64,000 nucleotides of DNA from JBBSJZ01 sp041739875 (GCA_041739875.1 JBGSNA010000208.1:22667-86666); one strand, 5' to 3'. Shown: positions 34,893 to 44,728, numbered from the stretch's first letter. Translations and numbers: made by a program. The notes: generated by a model from the letters alone, not told the origin.

Positions 34893-36169
34893 TACCGGCG
34901 TAACATCTCATCAACGACGACGCTCATCATCAACGCCGCGCCAATAATCACCATTTCCCATTGCTGGGGGATGCCAAGGACGACGATTGCCTTGTAGAGA
35001 CACCGCATCACGGCCGCTCCCGCAATCACGCCAATCACCGCGCCGCGTCCGCCTCGGAGCGAACAGCCGCCCAAAACGGCAGCCGCAATCGCATAAAGCT
35101 CGTAAAACGAACCACTTGAGTTGGGTTGGACGGAGTTCCATTCCAGCGTAAACAGAATCCCGGCCAAGCCAGCCAATAGCGAACAGGCAACGTAGGCAAA
35201 AATCACGATCGCATCCGTCGGCACCCCGCTGTAACGCGCCGCTTGCTCATTTTCACCTGTTGCGAGCAAGTATCGTCCCCAAATCGTTCGACCCAAAAAC
35301 AGCCACGCCGCCAACGCGACGACAGCGAGCAACACGCCGGTCACCGGAAAGTCGATCCACACCAGCCCCCAAGGAGACTCATTCGCACCAGAAACTCGCC
35401 CAATCAACGGAATCGGAAGTTCAAAAGCGGCGCCGGTCACGATGCTCTTGAAACTCGACAACGCGCTGAGCAGCCCCACTTGATCATCGCCGGTCCAAAC
35501 TCGAGCCAAGCCGCGATAGATCAATAAACCACAAAGCGTGACCACAAACGGTTGGAGATGCAACTTTGTGATCAGCAATCCGTGCACCAGTCCGACAAGC
35601 CCCGCAAACCCCAAGACGATCGCACAGGCAACAAGCGGCTGGGTATAGCGAATTTGGGACAGCGTGACTTTCATCCCCGGTCGCACCAATCGCAGCGCGT
35701 CGCGGCTTTCAATCCACACCGTTTTTGCGATCGTCACGTCACTTTCGAGTGTGACTTCGCCACGAAGGTTGATCGCGGATTCGCCTGACGTCGAACGATA
35801 GACAAGACGATCCCCGTCATGAAGCGGTGGCGGAGAGTCGGCAATGGAAAGAAAATAACGTTTCGTTCCGTCCGCATTGTCTTCGGCTCGAGTGTCCGTA
35901 ATCTTCGTTTCAAAACCCGTCTTCTCGTAGCGGATATTGATTACCTGGACGAGCATCACTCCACACAGCGCAATCACGGATCCGATCGAAAGGTCGATCC
36001 CACCCGTCATGATCACGAGCGCGACACCAATCGAAATCAATCCATAAAGGCTCGTGTCACGGACCAACGTCTTCAGGTTCGCTGGGTCAACGAAGGTACC
36101 GTTGATTAACGTGGCAATCACGACGATGGCGACGAGAAGGATGAAGATGCCAACATTCTTTAGCTGCAT
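34871..36169 (-). CDS. Sugar ABC transporter permease (RbsC-like) with an insert
   Basis: A 432-residue inner-membrane permease of the ribose/xylose/galactose importer group. The family pattern is clear: ILLVAIVVIATLINGTFVDPANLKTLVRDTSLYGLISIGVALVIMTGGIDLSIGSV (in segments) at the start, GLVHGLLITKLHLQPFVVTL, and later YLLATGENEQAARYSGV and AAVLGGCSLRGGRGAVIGVI. Usual length is about 320. The extra roughly 100 residues (from INIRYEKTG to LSQIRYTQPL, about 79-180) are polar, beta-like and lie between the second and third helices. The ATPase gene overlaps its start by 10 bases. No sugar-binding protein gene is adjacent. Substrate unknown. Confidence 0.9.
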   Translation of the reverse strand: MQLKNVGIFILLVAIVVIATLINGTFVDPANLKTLVRDTSLYGLISIGVALVIMTGGIDLSIGSVIALCGVMLVQVINIRYEKTGFETKITDTRAEDNADGTKRYFLSIADSPPPLHDGDRLVYRSTSGESAINLRGEVTLESDVTIAKTVWIESRDALRLVRPGMKVTLSQIRYTQPLVACAIVLGFAGLVGLVHGLLITKLHLQPFVVTLCGLLIYRGLARVWTGDDQVGLLSALSSFKSIVTGAAFELPIPLIGRVSGANESPWGLVWIDFPVTGVLLAVVALAAWLFLGRTIWGRYLLATGENEQAARYSGVPTDAIVIFAYVACSLLAGLAGILFTLEWNSVQPNSSGSFYELYAIAAAVLGGCSLRGGRGAVIGVIAGAAVMRCLYKAIVVLGIPQQWEMVIIGAALMMSVVVDEMLRRYQAFRRL

Positions 36170-37722
36170 GTTTCCACCGCATGGTTGCTGCTGATTCCGA
36201 CGGCCAATCGCATGACGGCTTCTTCGCTCATCTCGTCTCGCGAGAGTTCACCGCACAAACCGCCTTCGTGAAGCACCAGCACTCGATCGGCGAGGGCGAG
36301 CACTTCTTCCATTTCACTGCTGACAAACACAATCGCCAGCCCCTGTTCGCTCAATTGTTGGAGCACGTCGTAAATTTCCTGCTTCGCACCAATATCAACA
36401 CCACGTGTCGGTTCGTCGAGCAAAAGCACCCGAGGTTCCCGCATCAGCCACTTTGCCAGCGCGACCTTTTGCTGGTTTCCGCCGGAGAGACTTGCGACGC
36501 TGGTGAGCTGTGACGCTGTTTTTACGTGTAAACGCTCGATCAATTCGCCGCAAACGTTCGACTGCCACTTGTGATCTAACCACGGCGACTTCGGTGCCGT
36601 GGCAAGACTGGCGAGCGTGACGTTATCGCGAACACTCGATTGCACGAGCAAGCCAGTCGCTTTTCGATCTTCGGTGACGAAGGCCAAGCCACTCGCCATC
36701 GCCGCTCGAACGTTGCCGCTGGGAATGACTTGATCGTCCACACGAACGGTGCCCGATGCGACCTGACGCAATCCGAACAATGCTTCGAGTAATTCGCTAC
36801 GCCCAGAACCAACGAGTCCGGCGATGCCCACAACTTCTCCCGCACGAACGGCAAAGCTGACTGGACGAGTATTGGATGCCGCTTGACGTGGGACTTGTAT
36901 CGCATCCACAACCAGCCGCGTTTCACCCAACGGGGGCTGGCGACGATCGAATAGCTTGTTGGTTTCGCGTCCAACCATGGCGGAAACCATGGCGTCATGG
37001 TGGATTTCGTTGCCACGCATGGATCCAGCGTTGCGTCCATCGCGAAGTACTTCAACACGGTCCGCCAAGCGGACGATCTCGCCAAGGCGGTGCGAGATGT
37101 AGATCACGCTCACCGAGTCTGCGGCGAGTGATTGAACGACTTTGAATAAGTTCTCGGCTTCAGGTGTCGTCAGACTGCTTGTCGGCTCGTCCATAATCAC
37201 GACGTTCGCGTTACAGGAAATCGCTCGCGCGACTTCGACGAGTTGCCGCGATGCCATCGACAAGCTTGCTAAAGCCGCATTCGGCGCTGCGTCACAGCCG
37301 ACGCGTCGGAGTGCCTCGCCAGCTCGTTCTTGCATGAAACGTCGCTTGGCCCAGCCCCAACGGTGAATCTCGCGTCCGAGAAACAAATTTTCGGCGACCG
37401 AGAGTTCTTCATGCAAATTCAGTTCTTGATGAATGAGCGCGATGCGAGCTTGCATGGCGTCATGAGGTGATCGAAATGCGACTTCGCTTCCATCGAGTTT
37501 TAAGTGACCCGAATCCGGCACCACGATTCCCGCGAGCACCTTCATCAACGTGCTTTTGCCTGCACCATTCTCGCCAACCAGTGCGAGCACTTCACCAGCA
37601 TGTAATTGAAGCGACACGTTATCGAGCGCTCGCACTCCCGGATACGCTTTCGAAACGCCAACGACTTCGAGTCGCGGTGTGGCGAGCGTTTTCGTGTCAG
37701 CGACGGGTGGGACGGTGTTCAT
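36160..37722 (-). CDS. Sugar ABC transporter ATP-binding protein (RbsA-like)
   Basis: A 520-residue double ATPase for a monosaccharide importer. The first half has Walker A VGENGAGKSTLMKVL, the LSMASRQLVEVARA signature and Walker B VVIMDEPTSSLT. The second half has the usual degenerate Walker A GLVGSGRSELLEAL, a true signature LSGGNQQKVALAKWL and LLLDEPTRGVDIGAKQEIY. It pairs with the permease gene, which starts 10 bases before its end. ATG 37722 is preferred to the longer frame (37770), which adds only 16 polar residues. Sugar specificity cannot be told. Confidence 0.93.
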   Translation of the reverse strand: MNTVPPVADTKTLATPRLEVVGVSKAYPGVRALDNVSLQLHAGEVLALVGENGAGKSTLMKVLAGIVVPDSGHLKLDGSEVAFRSPHDAMQARIALIHQELNLHEELSVAENLFLGREIHRWGWAKRRFMQERAGEALRRVGCDAAPNAALASLSMASRQLVEVARAISCNANVVIMDEPTSSLTTPEAENLFKVVQSLAADSVSVIYISHRLGEIVRLADRVEVLRDGRNAGSMRGNEIHHDAMVSAMVGRETNKLFDRRQPPLGETRLVVDAIQVPRQAASNTRPVSFAVRAGEVVGIAGLVGSGRSELLEALFGLRQVASGTVRVDDQVIPSGNVRAAMASGLAFVTEDRKATGLLVQSSVRDNVTLASLATAPKSPWLDHKWQSNVCGELIERLHVKTASQLTSVASLSGGNQQKVALAKWLMREPRVLLLDEPTRGVDIGAKQEIYDVLQQLSEQGLAIVFVSSEMEEVLALADRVLVLHEGGLCGELSRDEMSEEAVMRLAVGISSNHAVETCS

Positions 37723-37990
37723 GGATGTTCGGTCCAAGGTCTGGTTGCTCCGACTGGCGCTAACCGCCAATAACTTCGACTGGGGCTCACCATGCAGTCC
37801 CCAGAATACTCACTTTCGGCCGGTTCCGCAGACTTGTCGCGACCGGAGTATCCGTTATCAGTGACCTATCGCTCAAGGTGCGAGTCCAGTTCCGAGCATA
37901 GCCATTTACCGTCGCGTCATTGACTACGGTCGACACATCAATTTTGTCGATGAGCGAGTACCTCGTGTTCTTTCGGTACGGAGCTTAACG

Positions 37991-39496
37991 ATGACAGTTT
38001 TTAGCGATCGCACAAAAATCGGTTCCCGCACGTTCCAGCGGCCGTCTTCGCATGGTGACTCCAAATCACTTTCGGCTTCCAGCGTCCAAAACTCCACCGT
38101 CCGGCGCGGCAAGAACACGCTTGAAAGCATGGAGCTTGCCGTGCGAATGCTCAGCGAGACTGCGCACGATTTGCGAAGTCCGTTGACGACGATCCGAGAA
38201 TCCGTGCGGTTGGTACACGACGGTGATATCGGTGGCGTGAACGAGGAACAGCAATCATTGCTCATGGCGGCGATGGACGAAGTCGACCGTGTCACGCAAA
38301 TGCTCGGCGACATGACCCAGTTGGAGCGATTGCGAAGCGGCACTCCACGAACGAACCGAGAGTGGTTGTCGATTTCCGCTCTCAAGGACGACATCCAGCA
38401 AACGCTCCGGCCCTGGGCCGTGCCGAGAGCAATCACGGTGCTCTGGGACGGAGCCGACTCGGCAACCGCGTCCGTATTCGCCGACAAAATCTTGATCCGT
38501 CGACTTGTTGTCAATCTGGTTGCAAACGCGATTCGTGCTAGCGCCGAAGGTGGCACCGTTCTGATTAAATTAGAACCGATGCGAGGTGGCGAAACGTTGT
38601 CATGGTCGGTGATCGACCAGGGACAAGGTATTCCTGAAACGGAACTGGAGCGGATCGCCGCGCGGCACGTGTCGCTGGGTGGTGGTGAAGGCCTCGGCTT
38701 GGCAATCTGTCGCCAGCTCGCTGCGCTGCATTTCACGAATCTCTCAATACGATCGCGTGTGGGTATCGGTACGGAAGTGTCGTTCGAGACAGCGGCCATG
38801 GGGCCGCACAGTGTGGCTCAATCGTGGACGCGATGGAGAGTCCAGGCGACTCAGCCAAAGCACCGCCCAACGGCGAGAGTCAAGTCAGGTCACGATACTG
38901 ATTTGCTTCAAAACAATGAAAATCAAGTGCAACGTATGTTGCGGCTTGATCCACCCGTACTCTCGCTTTCGCTCCGCGCGGACGCTTCGGCGCAACCTCG
39001 CTTTGAAGATCGTCTGGCGATGCTGATTGTCACGCTCGATGCTGAGAAACAACGCGCAGAGGCGGACCGCTTCAGCTCAGTGCTTCAGAACCAATTGAGT
39101 ATGTTTGAACTAGCGTATCGCGTGGATGTACGACGCTGGGTATGCGTACTTGATGCTGACGCAAGCGACGTCGTGCACCGCATCCAAGCGATCGATGCCA
39201 TGTGCGCACGGTCGGAACCGACGCTACGAATCCGTTGGAGCGAGCCTCAAATCATCCCAGTCGATCAGCAGCGACTAGCACCGAGAATGAGCGACTTGTT
39301 GATTCGGCACTCGCTCAATCAACTTGGTAGCACACACCAAGACGGTAACGAAGTTCGGCTCGGGACCGCACCGCTTACGCCATCACCCGTCGCATCCAAT
39401 CGATTGGACGAAGAACTTCGGCGACTTGCCGTTCGCTGGCAGAACCAAGCGAAAACGCTCCGAACACAAGCCAGCACACTGAGGCCAAACGCCTAA
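37991..39496 (+). CDS. Soluble histidine kinase with an unusual C-terminal domain
   Basis: A 501-residue protein without membrane helices. Residues about 48-110 hold a HisKA domain (LSETAHDLRSPLTTI, His at about 59), and about 125-270 a HATPase with VNLVANAIRAS, VIDQGQGIPE and GEGLGLAICRQLAAL. The last 190 residues are not a receiver; their layout (VLSLSLRADAS, a long helix, then YRVDVRRWVCVLDADASDVVHRIQAI) resembles a degenerate GGDEF fold. The ATG has GGAG 7 bases upstream. It is divergent from the sugar importer operon, which it may serve, but no response regulator is adjacent. Confidence 0.85.
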   Translation: MTVFSDRTKIGSRTFQRPSSHGDSKSLSASSVQNSTVRRGKNTLESMELAVRMLSETAHDLRSPLTTIRESVRLVHDGDIGGVNEEQQSLLMAAMDEVDRVTQMLGDMTQLERLRSGTPRTNREWLSISALKDDIQQTLRPWAVPRAITVLWDGADSATASVFADKILIRRLVVNLVANAIRASAEGGTVLIKLEPMRGGETLSWSVIDQGQGIPETELERIAARHVSLGGGEGLGLAICRQLAALHFTNLSIRSRVGIGTEVSFETAAMGPHSVAQSWTRWRVQATQPKHRPTARVKSGHDTDLLQNNENQVQRMLRLDPPVLSLSLRADASAQPRFEDRLAMLIVTLDAEKQRAEADRFSSVLQNQLSMFELAYRVDVRRWVCVLDADASDVVHRIQAIDAMCARSEPTLRIRWSEPQIIPVDQQRLAPRMSDLLIRHSLNQLGSTHQDGNEVRLGTAPLTPSPVASNRLDEELRRLAVRWQNQAKTLRTQASTLRPNA

Positions 39497-39581
39497 CCGA
39501 GCAGGACAGCGCTCGGGTGTCTGTCCGCATGATCGACTCTCAATGAGACGCGAAGGGCACGCGAAGAGGCTGTTATGTTTT

Positions 39582-39682
39582 GTAGGGTGGGTCAAAACGC
39601 GTTAGCGATGCAGACCCACCAACCGCAAATCGTCGAAAACGATGGTGGTTCAGCGCGGCTAACGCCGCTCGAACCACCCTAC
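39582..39682. repeat. About 101-bp multi-hairpin intergenic element
   Basis: Ends are exact inverted repeats GTAGGGTGG (39582-39590) and CCACCCTAC (39674-39682). Inside are two stem-loops: GGTGGGTC with GACCCACC (39586-39593, 39613-39620) and GGTGGTTC with GAACCACC (39644-39651, 39671-39678), plus a smaller ATCGT/ACGAT hairpin between them. Both arms carry an inner CG-rich mini-hairpin with GTTA or CTAA loops. It lies between two convergent genes. It resembles the GTAGGGTGGG-type dispersed repeats known in many bacteria; copy number in this genome cannot be seen here. Confidence 0.75.
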
Positions 39683-39750
39683 GTTTTAAAAAATCACAGC
39701 CTCGAAGGTTGCCCGCTCTCAGGAAGCTTCAATCGAGCGACCACCGTCCA

Positions 39751-41250
39751 CTACGGACGAGCGATGGTGTTGTTGCGTTGGACGTTGTCCAGCTGCTTTT
39801 GGTACATCTGTGGAAGGTTCGATGGCAAACGCGACTGGGTTCCAGGCGGAATTGCATCCGGCGGGAAATCCTTGCCTCGAACGGCGGAGCCTAGCGGCGT
39901 CGTCAGCGAGTCGTTGATCGTCTTGAGGTAAGCCTGGAGTTTCCATGACGGAATCACGGTGATGCCTTTTTCATTGGCTAGCTCTTTAATTCGACCTACT
40001 TTGGCTTCTGCGGCCGCAGCGGCTTCGTCCAATTCAGAGTTCGATCCATCGCCAATCGTCAATGTTTCGCCATACACCAAGAAGCGGATGCTTGAATCGA
40101 GAGTGCCTTCGATTTCTCCGTCGGCACCGATGACAGCGGCCACAGTGGCCCCAGCCGCCGTGATCATGCCTTTGAGCGCCTCGGTGTCCGGTCGCTCGTC
40201 GCCATCGATGTCGATGTCGCCGAGAATTGCAATCTTGACTTGACGTCCTGGAGCCCAAAATGGTGAGTAGATCTGATCGCCGGGGATAATCGGATAGCGG
40301 ATTTCCGGCGTCAGTACGACTCGAGCTTCGGCAAGGTGTTCGCCGAGGATTTTGGTGACTTGCACAGACGCCTTGACCCGAGCATCTTGCAAGCGTGTTT
40401 CGTCGCCATCGATGATGCCAAACGTCACACCCGTACGAAGATCGTCTGAGGAGCCCAGATTAATCGTGATCACGTTTTGGTTTACGAATGTGACAAGTCC
40501 TTGCACCGATTCGAATTGGTCGCTTCGCAATCGATTCAGTTCCTGACGCTGTGTGTCAACGGTCTCAAGCAGCTGGCTGGAACGCTGAGAAAGTTTCGAG
40601 ATTTCGTCCGCTTTTTGTTTCCGCAGGATGTTCATGTCCTGAACGTTCTTGTTCAGTTGGTCACGAGTCTCCTCAGTTGTCGACTTCATTCGCTCGCGGT
40701 CCTCGGCGAACTGGCCTCGTTCCATTTCAAGCTTTTTCGTTTCATCGTCACGATTCTTTTCTGCCTGAGTTTGAGCCTGACGCGCGTTCACTACATCGCT
40801 ATCGGCTTGGGCACGAATCGTTGTGGCTTCTTCTCGAGCTTGGCCGAATTGCTCGTTTCGCGAGCGAATTGCGTTGACGAGAAATTCAGGAATATTGTGA
40901 TAGTTGCGATCTTGAGCTTCAGCTTCTGGGCCAAGAATCGCCATGTCTTTCACATAGTTTTGTTCGATCAATTCCATATCGGGATCGCCGCTCGAACTTT
41001 GGCTGAGCAATTCGAACTGGGCATCCGACATGCTTCCGACACCGAGCATTGCCTTCATCAATTGGATTTGCTCGCTGCCTTTTCGCAAGTCGTTTTGGGC
41101 CGACGTAAGTCGTTCTTCCATTGCGACAGAGTCTTGCGCCGCCAGGTTGCCCCAACGCCAAAACAGGAAATTCAGCGCTAACGAAAGCACGAGGAAGATC
41201 AAGCAGGCAATCAAGCTGCCGCGGATGACGGAGTCGTCACGTGCTGCCAT
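39751..41250 (-). CDS. Membrane-anchored coiled-coil protein of unknown function
   Basis: A 499-residue protein with one N-terminal helix (SLIACLIFLVLSLALNFLFW, about 11-30), a long coiled coil at about 130-250 (repeated Q/K/E/R with QTQAEKNRDDETKKLEMER), and a C-terminal globular part. The latter includes VTFVNQNVITINLGSSDDLRTGVTFGI (in pieces), VKIAILGDIDIDGDE and IRFLVYGETL. This resembles structural proteins found in planctomycetes, but no function is known to me. It is divergent from polA. The Gly/Asp-rich IDIDGDERPD could bind a metal, which is a guess. Confidence 0.78.
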   Translation of the reverse strand: MAARDDSVIRGSLIACLIFLVLSLALNFLFWRWGNLAAQDSVAMEERLTSAQNDLRKGSEQIQLMKAMLGVGSMSDAQFELLSQSSSGDPDMELIEQNYVKDMAILGPEAEAQDRNYHNIPEFLVNAIRSRNEQFGQAREEATTIRAQADSDVVNARQAQTQAEKNRDDETKKLEMERGQFAEDRERMKSTTEETRDQLNKNVQDMNILRKQKADEISKLSQRSSQLLETVDTQRQELNRLRSDQFESVQGLVTFVNQNVITINLGSSDDLRTGVTFGIIDGDETRLQDARVKASVQVTKILGEHLAEARVVLTPEIRYPIIPGDQIYSPFWAPGRQVKIAILGDIDIDGDERPDTEALKGMITAAGATVAAVIGADGEIEGTLDSSIRFLVYGETLTIGDGSNSELDEAAAAAEAKVGRIKELANEKGITVIPSWKLQAYLKTINDSLTTPLGSAVRGKDFPPDAIPPGTQSRLPSNLPQMYQKQLDNVQRNNTIARP

Positions 41251-41519
41251 GGTCGTTCGCTTAGCGGGTTAGGGGGGAATTGTGTCGAAGAGGCGAAAAG
41301 GTCCAAAAGCCTCCGAAACGTCCATCAACAGACTATCTGGAAGATTTAACGATTCTACCACGCGGTTGCCAGAATCCTCCGACAACGAACAGGAAATCGA
41401 GTTTTTTGACGTTTTTAGCGGTTCGTTGGATTGCAAAACCGTTAACGAAAGTGGGTCCCGGTTTGTTACAACAGCAGACTTACACACCAGTTTACGATAG
41501 CACCACGGATTCGGATCGC

Positions 41520-44500
41520 ATGTCGACGCCCGCCGACCCCCCAAAATCCCCTGAATTAGCCACAGTCCCGGACCCAGGCACAAAGTCTTTGACCGCAGCC
41601 CCCCCGGTCGGTTCGGATCAGGGAGTCCGCGCGAAGAAACAGGACTCACAACTATCGCTGTTCGGCGACGATTCCCCCGATGTGCCGGTTGTAGCTGAGC
41701 GGGAATCGCCAAATGCGTCGCCGCAGACGCCTCAAGTTGTGGCTCCACCGTCAACGGTACGCGAGTCGGTTCCCGAAATGCCGAGCGTTCCCAGTGTTCC
41801 TAACGCGACGCTGACACGTCAAGAACGTCATGCTGCGGTACAGGTCGCTGGCGATTCATTACCCGCTATTTTGCGGCATGCGATCTTGGAGAATGCGGTC
41901 GAGCCGACACCGGATTTGACAGATAAATTGGTTGTGATCATCGATGCTCACTCGCTGATCTACCAAGTCTTTCATGCCCTTCCGCCCATGACGAGCGGCA
42001 GTGGGCTACCGGTTTCCGCAGTCTACGGGTTTGTCGGAGACATGTTCGAGTTGCTTGCTCGCAAGAACCCAGACTACTTGATCGCAGCCTTTGACAAGAG
42101 CGAGATCACATTTCGCAACGCGCTCTATGACCAATATAAAGCTCATCGGGAGTCCATGCCGGATGAATTGAGGCAACAAATCCCACTGATCCGGCAAGCG
42201 GTCGACGCAATGGGCGTCGGGATTATGGAGCTTGGCGGTTTCGAGGCTGATGACTTGCTTGCCACGGTAGCTCGCCACGTCGAAGAGGCTGGCGGGAAAT
42301 GTCTTGTTGTCACGAGCGACAAAGACTGTCGCCAACTCATCACCGACAAAGTCAAAATTTACAATATCCGCAAAGACCAAGAGCTCGACGCAGCATTCTT
42401 GCTCGAGGACTGGGGCATTCGTCCCGATCAAGTGGTGGACTACCAATCGCTCGTCGGCGACCCTGTTGATAATGTGCCTGGCGTTCCCCTGATCGGTCCC
42501 AAAATCGCCAAGGAGCTGCTCGCCCAATTCGGTACGCTCGAAGGCGTGCTGGACAATGCCGAATCAATCTCCGGTGCAAAGCGAAAACAGAATCTGATCG
42601 AAGGTCGTGAGCGTGCTCTGCTCAGCCGCCAACTTGTGCGACTGAAGAACGACGTCGATTGTCCGATTCCGTGGAGCCGAAGTATTCGCTCGGCAGCCGA
42701 CTTGGACCGTTTGGTCGCCATGTTCGAGGAATTCGGATTTCGTCGGCTCAAGACGCGTGCCACCGAAGTATTCGCCGGGAATTCGGTCGCAGCGCCGGAG
42801 CAAGCGTGGGAAACGAGCTACGAAACGATCACGAGTCACGAACAGCTTGCGGTTCTCGTTGAGACACTGCGTGGGTGTACCGTGATCGCCGTGGATACCG
42901 AAACGACCGGCGTCGATGCACGCGGATGCCAGCTCGTTGGGATCTCGATTTGCTGGGGCGAAGGGCGTGCGGCGTATATCCCGATTCGTTCGCCGCTGGG
43001 TGATGCACAACTCGACCAGTCGTTTGTGATTGAATCGCTCCGAGATGTGTTTGAGTCCGAAAAGATTGCGAAAATCGGCCAAAACATTAAGTTTGATCTC
43101 GTTGTTTTGAGAAGTGCTGGCGTGACGCTGGGCGCTGTCACCGACGACACGATGGTGGCGGACTATCTGCTTAATCCTGGGTCCCGCAACCACAGCTTGG
43201 ATGAGTTGGCAAAACGCTACCTCAACCACACGAACGTCTCGATCAAAGAGTTGATCGGTACTGGCAAGAAGCAAATCTGCATGGACGAAGTGCCCTTGGA
43301 GACGGTCAGCTATTACGCGAGTGAAGATGTTGACGTGCCGTTTCGCATTCAACCAATGCTGGCCCAGCAACTTCGCGAGAGCGAGTTAGAGACGCTCTAC
43401 CGCGATCTTGAGATGCCACTTGTGAAAGTGCTCGCGGAAATGGAGTTCAACGGTATTCGTGTAGATGCCGAGTATCTCGGTCGCATGAGTGTTGAGTTCA
43501 CCAAAGAGATCGAGCGGCTGCGTGGAGAGATCCACGAGATGGCGGGCGAGACATTCAATATCGACAGCCCGAAACAGCTCGGCGATGTGATGTTCAATCG
43601 CATGGGGCTGCCAGTGATCAAACGCAGCAAGACGGGCCCGAGCACTGATGCGGACGTGCTCAGCGAACTGGCGATCCAGCATGCGATGCCTGCCAAGGTT
43701 CTCGAGTATCGACAGGCGACCAAGCTCAAGAACACGTACATCGATGCGTTGCCACAATTGATTTGCAAAACGACGGGGCGGATTCACACGTCATTTCGTC
43801 AAGACGTTGCGGCGACTGGGAGACTTAGTAGCACGGAGCCGAACTTGCAAAATATTCCGATTCGAACCGAACAGGGCCGCGCGATCCGCGGTGCGTTCAC
43901 CGCCGGCGAAGAAGGCTGGCTCTTGCTCGGAGCCGACTATTCGCAAATCGAACTTCGTGTGCTAGCTCATTATTGTGGTGACCCAGCAATGCTCGCCGCT
44001 TATCGTGACGACGCGGATATCCACACGCGAGTCGCGGCCGAAGTCAACGGAATCTCGGAAGCGGATGTGACCAGCGACATGCGGCGCATCGCCAAAACCA
44101 TCAACTTCGGGATCGTGTACGGCCAAAGCCCCTTTGGATTGGCAAAGACGCTCGGAATCCCCAAAGACCAAGCTCGAGACTACATCGAGTTGTACTTTGA
44201 ACGCTATTCCGGCGTCCAAGACTTCATGCTCGAAACGCTTCAAAACTGTCGGCGTGACGGCTATGTGACGACGATGCTCGGACGGCGGCGGGAAGTTCAA
44301 GGGGTCCGAGATTTGTCGAAACTCGAGCCCTCCAAACGGCGGAGTTTGACCGAAGTCGAGCGAATTGCCATCAATACGCCGATCCAGGGCTCAGCCGCGG
44401 ATTTGATCAAATTGGCGATGCTAGCGGTGTACCGAAGATTGGCCACCAGCGTGCTCCAGGCCCGTTTATTGCTTCAAATTCACGACGAATTACTGTTCGA

Positions 44501-44624
44501 GGTCGCCCCCTCCGACGCTCCAGAGCTGGAAAAACTGGTCCGCGAGGAGATGACGAGCGTGATGGAATTGGCTGTTCCACTCAAAGTGGATGTGGCAACC
44601 GGCTCGACTTGGGCGGATACTTAA
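41520..44624 (+). CDS. polA: DNA polymerase I
   Basis: A 1034-residue family A polymerase for Okazaki-fragment processing and repair. After about 125 low-complexity N-terminal residues comes the 5'-3' nuclease (VVIIDAHSLIYQVFHAL, AAFDKSEITFR, GGFEADDLLAT, VVTSDKDCRQL). The 3'-5' exonuclease has its catalytic residues intact (AVDTETTG, IGQNIKFD, YASEDVD), so it should proofread. The polymerase has GADYSQIELRVLAHY, RRIAKTINFGIVYGQ and LQIHDELLFEV. ATG 41520 is preferred; the frame extends 80 codons upstream to a TTG, but that stretch is not protein-like. It is followed by the secretion operon. Confidence 0.96.
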   Translation: MSTPADPPKSPELATVPDPGTKSLTAAPPVGSDQGVRAKKQDSQLSLFGDDSPDVPVVAERESPNASPQTPQVVAPPSTVRESVPEMPSVPSVPNATLTRQERHAAVQVAGDSLPAILRHAILENAVEPTPDLTDKLVVIIDAHSLIYQVFHALPPMTSGSGLPVSAVYGFVGDMFELLARKNPDYLIAAFDKSEITFRNALYDQYKAHRESMPDELRQQIPLIRQAVDAMGVGIMELGGFEADDLLATVARHVEEAGGKCLVVTSDKDCRQLITDKVKIYNIRKDQELDAAFLLEDWGIRPDQVVDYQSLVGDPVDNVPGVPLIGPKIAKELLAQFGTLEGVLDNAESISGAKRKQNLIEGRERALLSRQLVRLKNDVDCPIPWSRSIRSAADLDRLVAMFEEFGFRRLKTRATEVFAGNSVAAPEQAWETSYETITSHEQLAVLVETLRGCTVIAVDTETTGVDARGCQLVGISICWGEGRAAYIPIRSPLGDAQLDQSFVIESLRDVFESEKIAKIGQNIKFDLVVLRSAGVTLGAVTDDTMVADYLLNPGSRNHSLDELAKRYLNHTNVSIKELIGTGKKQICMDEVPLETVSYYASEDVDVPFRIQPMLAQQLRESELETLYRDLEMPLVKVLAEMEFNGIRVDAEYLGRMSVEFTKEIERLRGEIHEMAGETFNIDSPKQLGDVMFNRMGLPVIKRSKTGPSTDADVLSELAIQHAMPAKVLEYRQATKLKNTYIDALPQLICKTTGRIHTSFRQDVAATGRLSSTEPNLQNIPIRTEQGRAIRGAFTAGEEGWLLLGADYSQIELRVLAHYCGDPAMLAAYRDDADIHTRVAAEVNGISEADVTSDMRRIAKTINFGIVYGQSPFGLAKTLGIPKDQARDYIELYFERYSGVQDFMLETLQNCRRDGYVTTMLGRRREVQGVRDLSKLEPSKRRSLTEVERIAINTPIQGSAADLIKLAMLAVYRRLATSVLQARLLLQIHDELLFEVAPSDAPELEKLVREEMTSVMELAVPLKVDVATGSTWADT

Positions 44625-44655
44625 CTGTTCTTGGTTACTTGCCGTTACCGAAACC

Positions 44656-44682
44656 TTGTTCGATTCGGAGGGTTAGTATACT
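44656..44682 (+). promoter_or_regulatory. Candidate promoter for the pseudopilin operon
   Basis: TTGTTC (44656-44661) and TATACT (44677-44682) are a -35/-10-like pair 15 bases apart, shorter than the 17-base ideal, 46 bases before the ATG at 44729. A small GGGA/TCCC hairpin follows. Position fits the start of the operon, but the match is only fair. Confidence 0.35.
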
Positions 44683-44728
44683 AGGGAACTTCCCTCCACG
44701 ATTTCCTACCTTCCGGGCTACTGGATCC

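Noticed and set aside
39582..39682. CRISPR-like array
   Set aside because: Only one set of palindromes, no regular repeat-spacer pattern and no cas genes.
40477..41181. 234-residue plus-strand frame opposite the coiled-coil gene
   Set aside because: It is the antisense of a strongly coding coiled-coil region; a shadow frame.
41280..41519. 80-codon N-terminal extension of DNA polymerase I from a TTG
   Set aside because: The extension has no protein-like pattern and no ribosome site; ATG 41520 gives an acceptable start.
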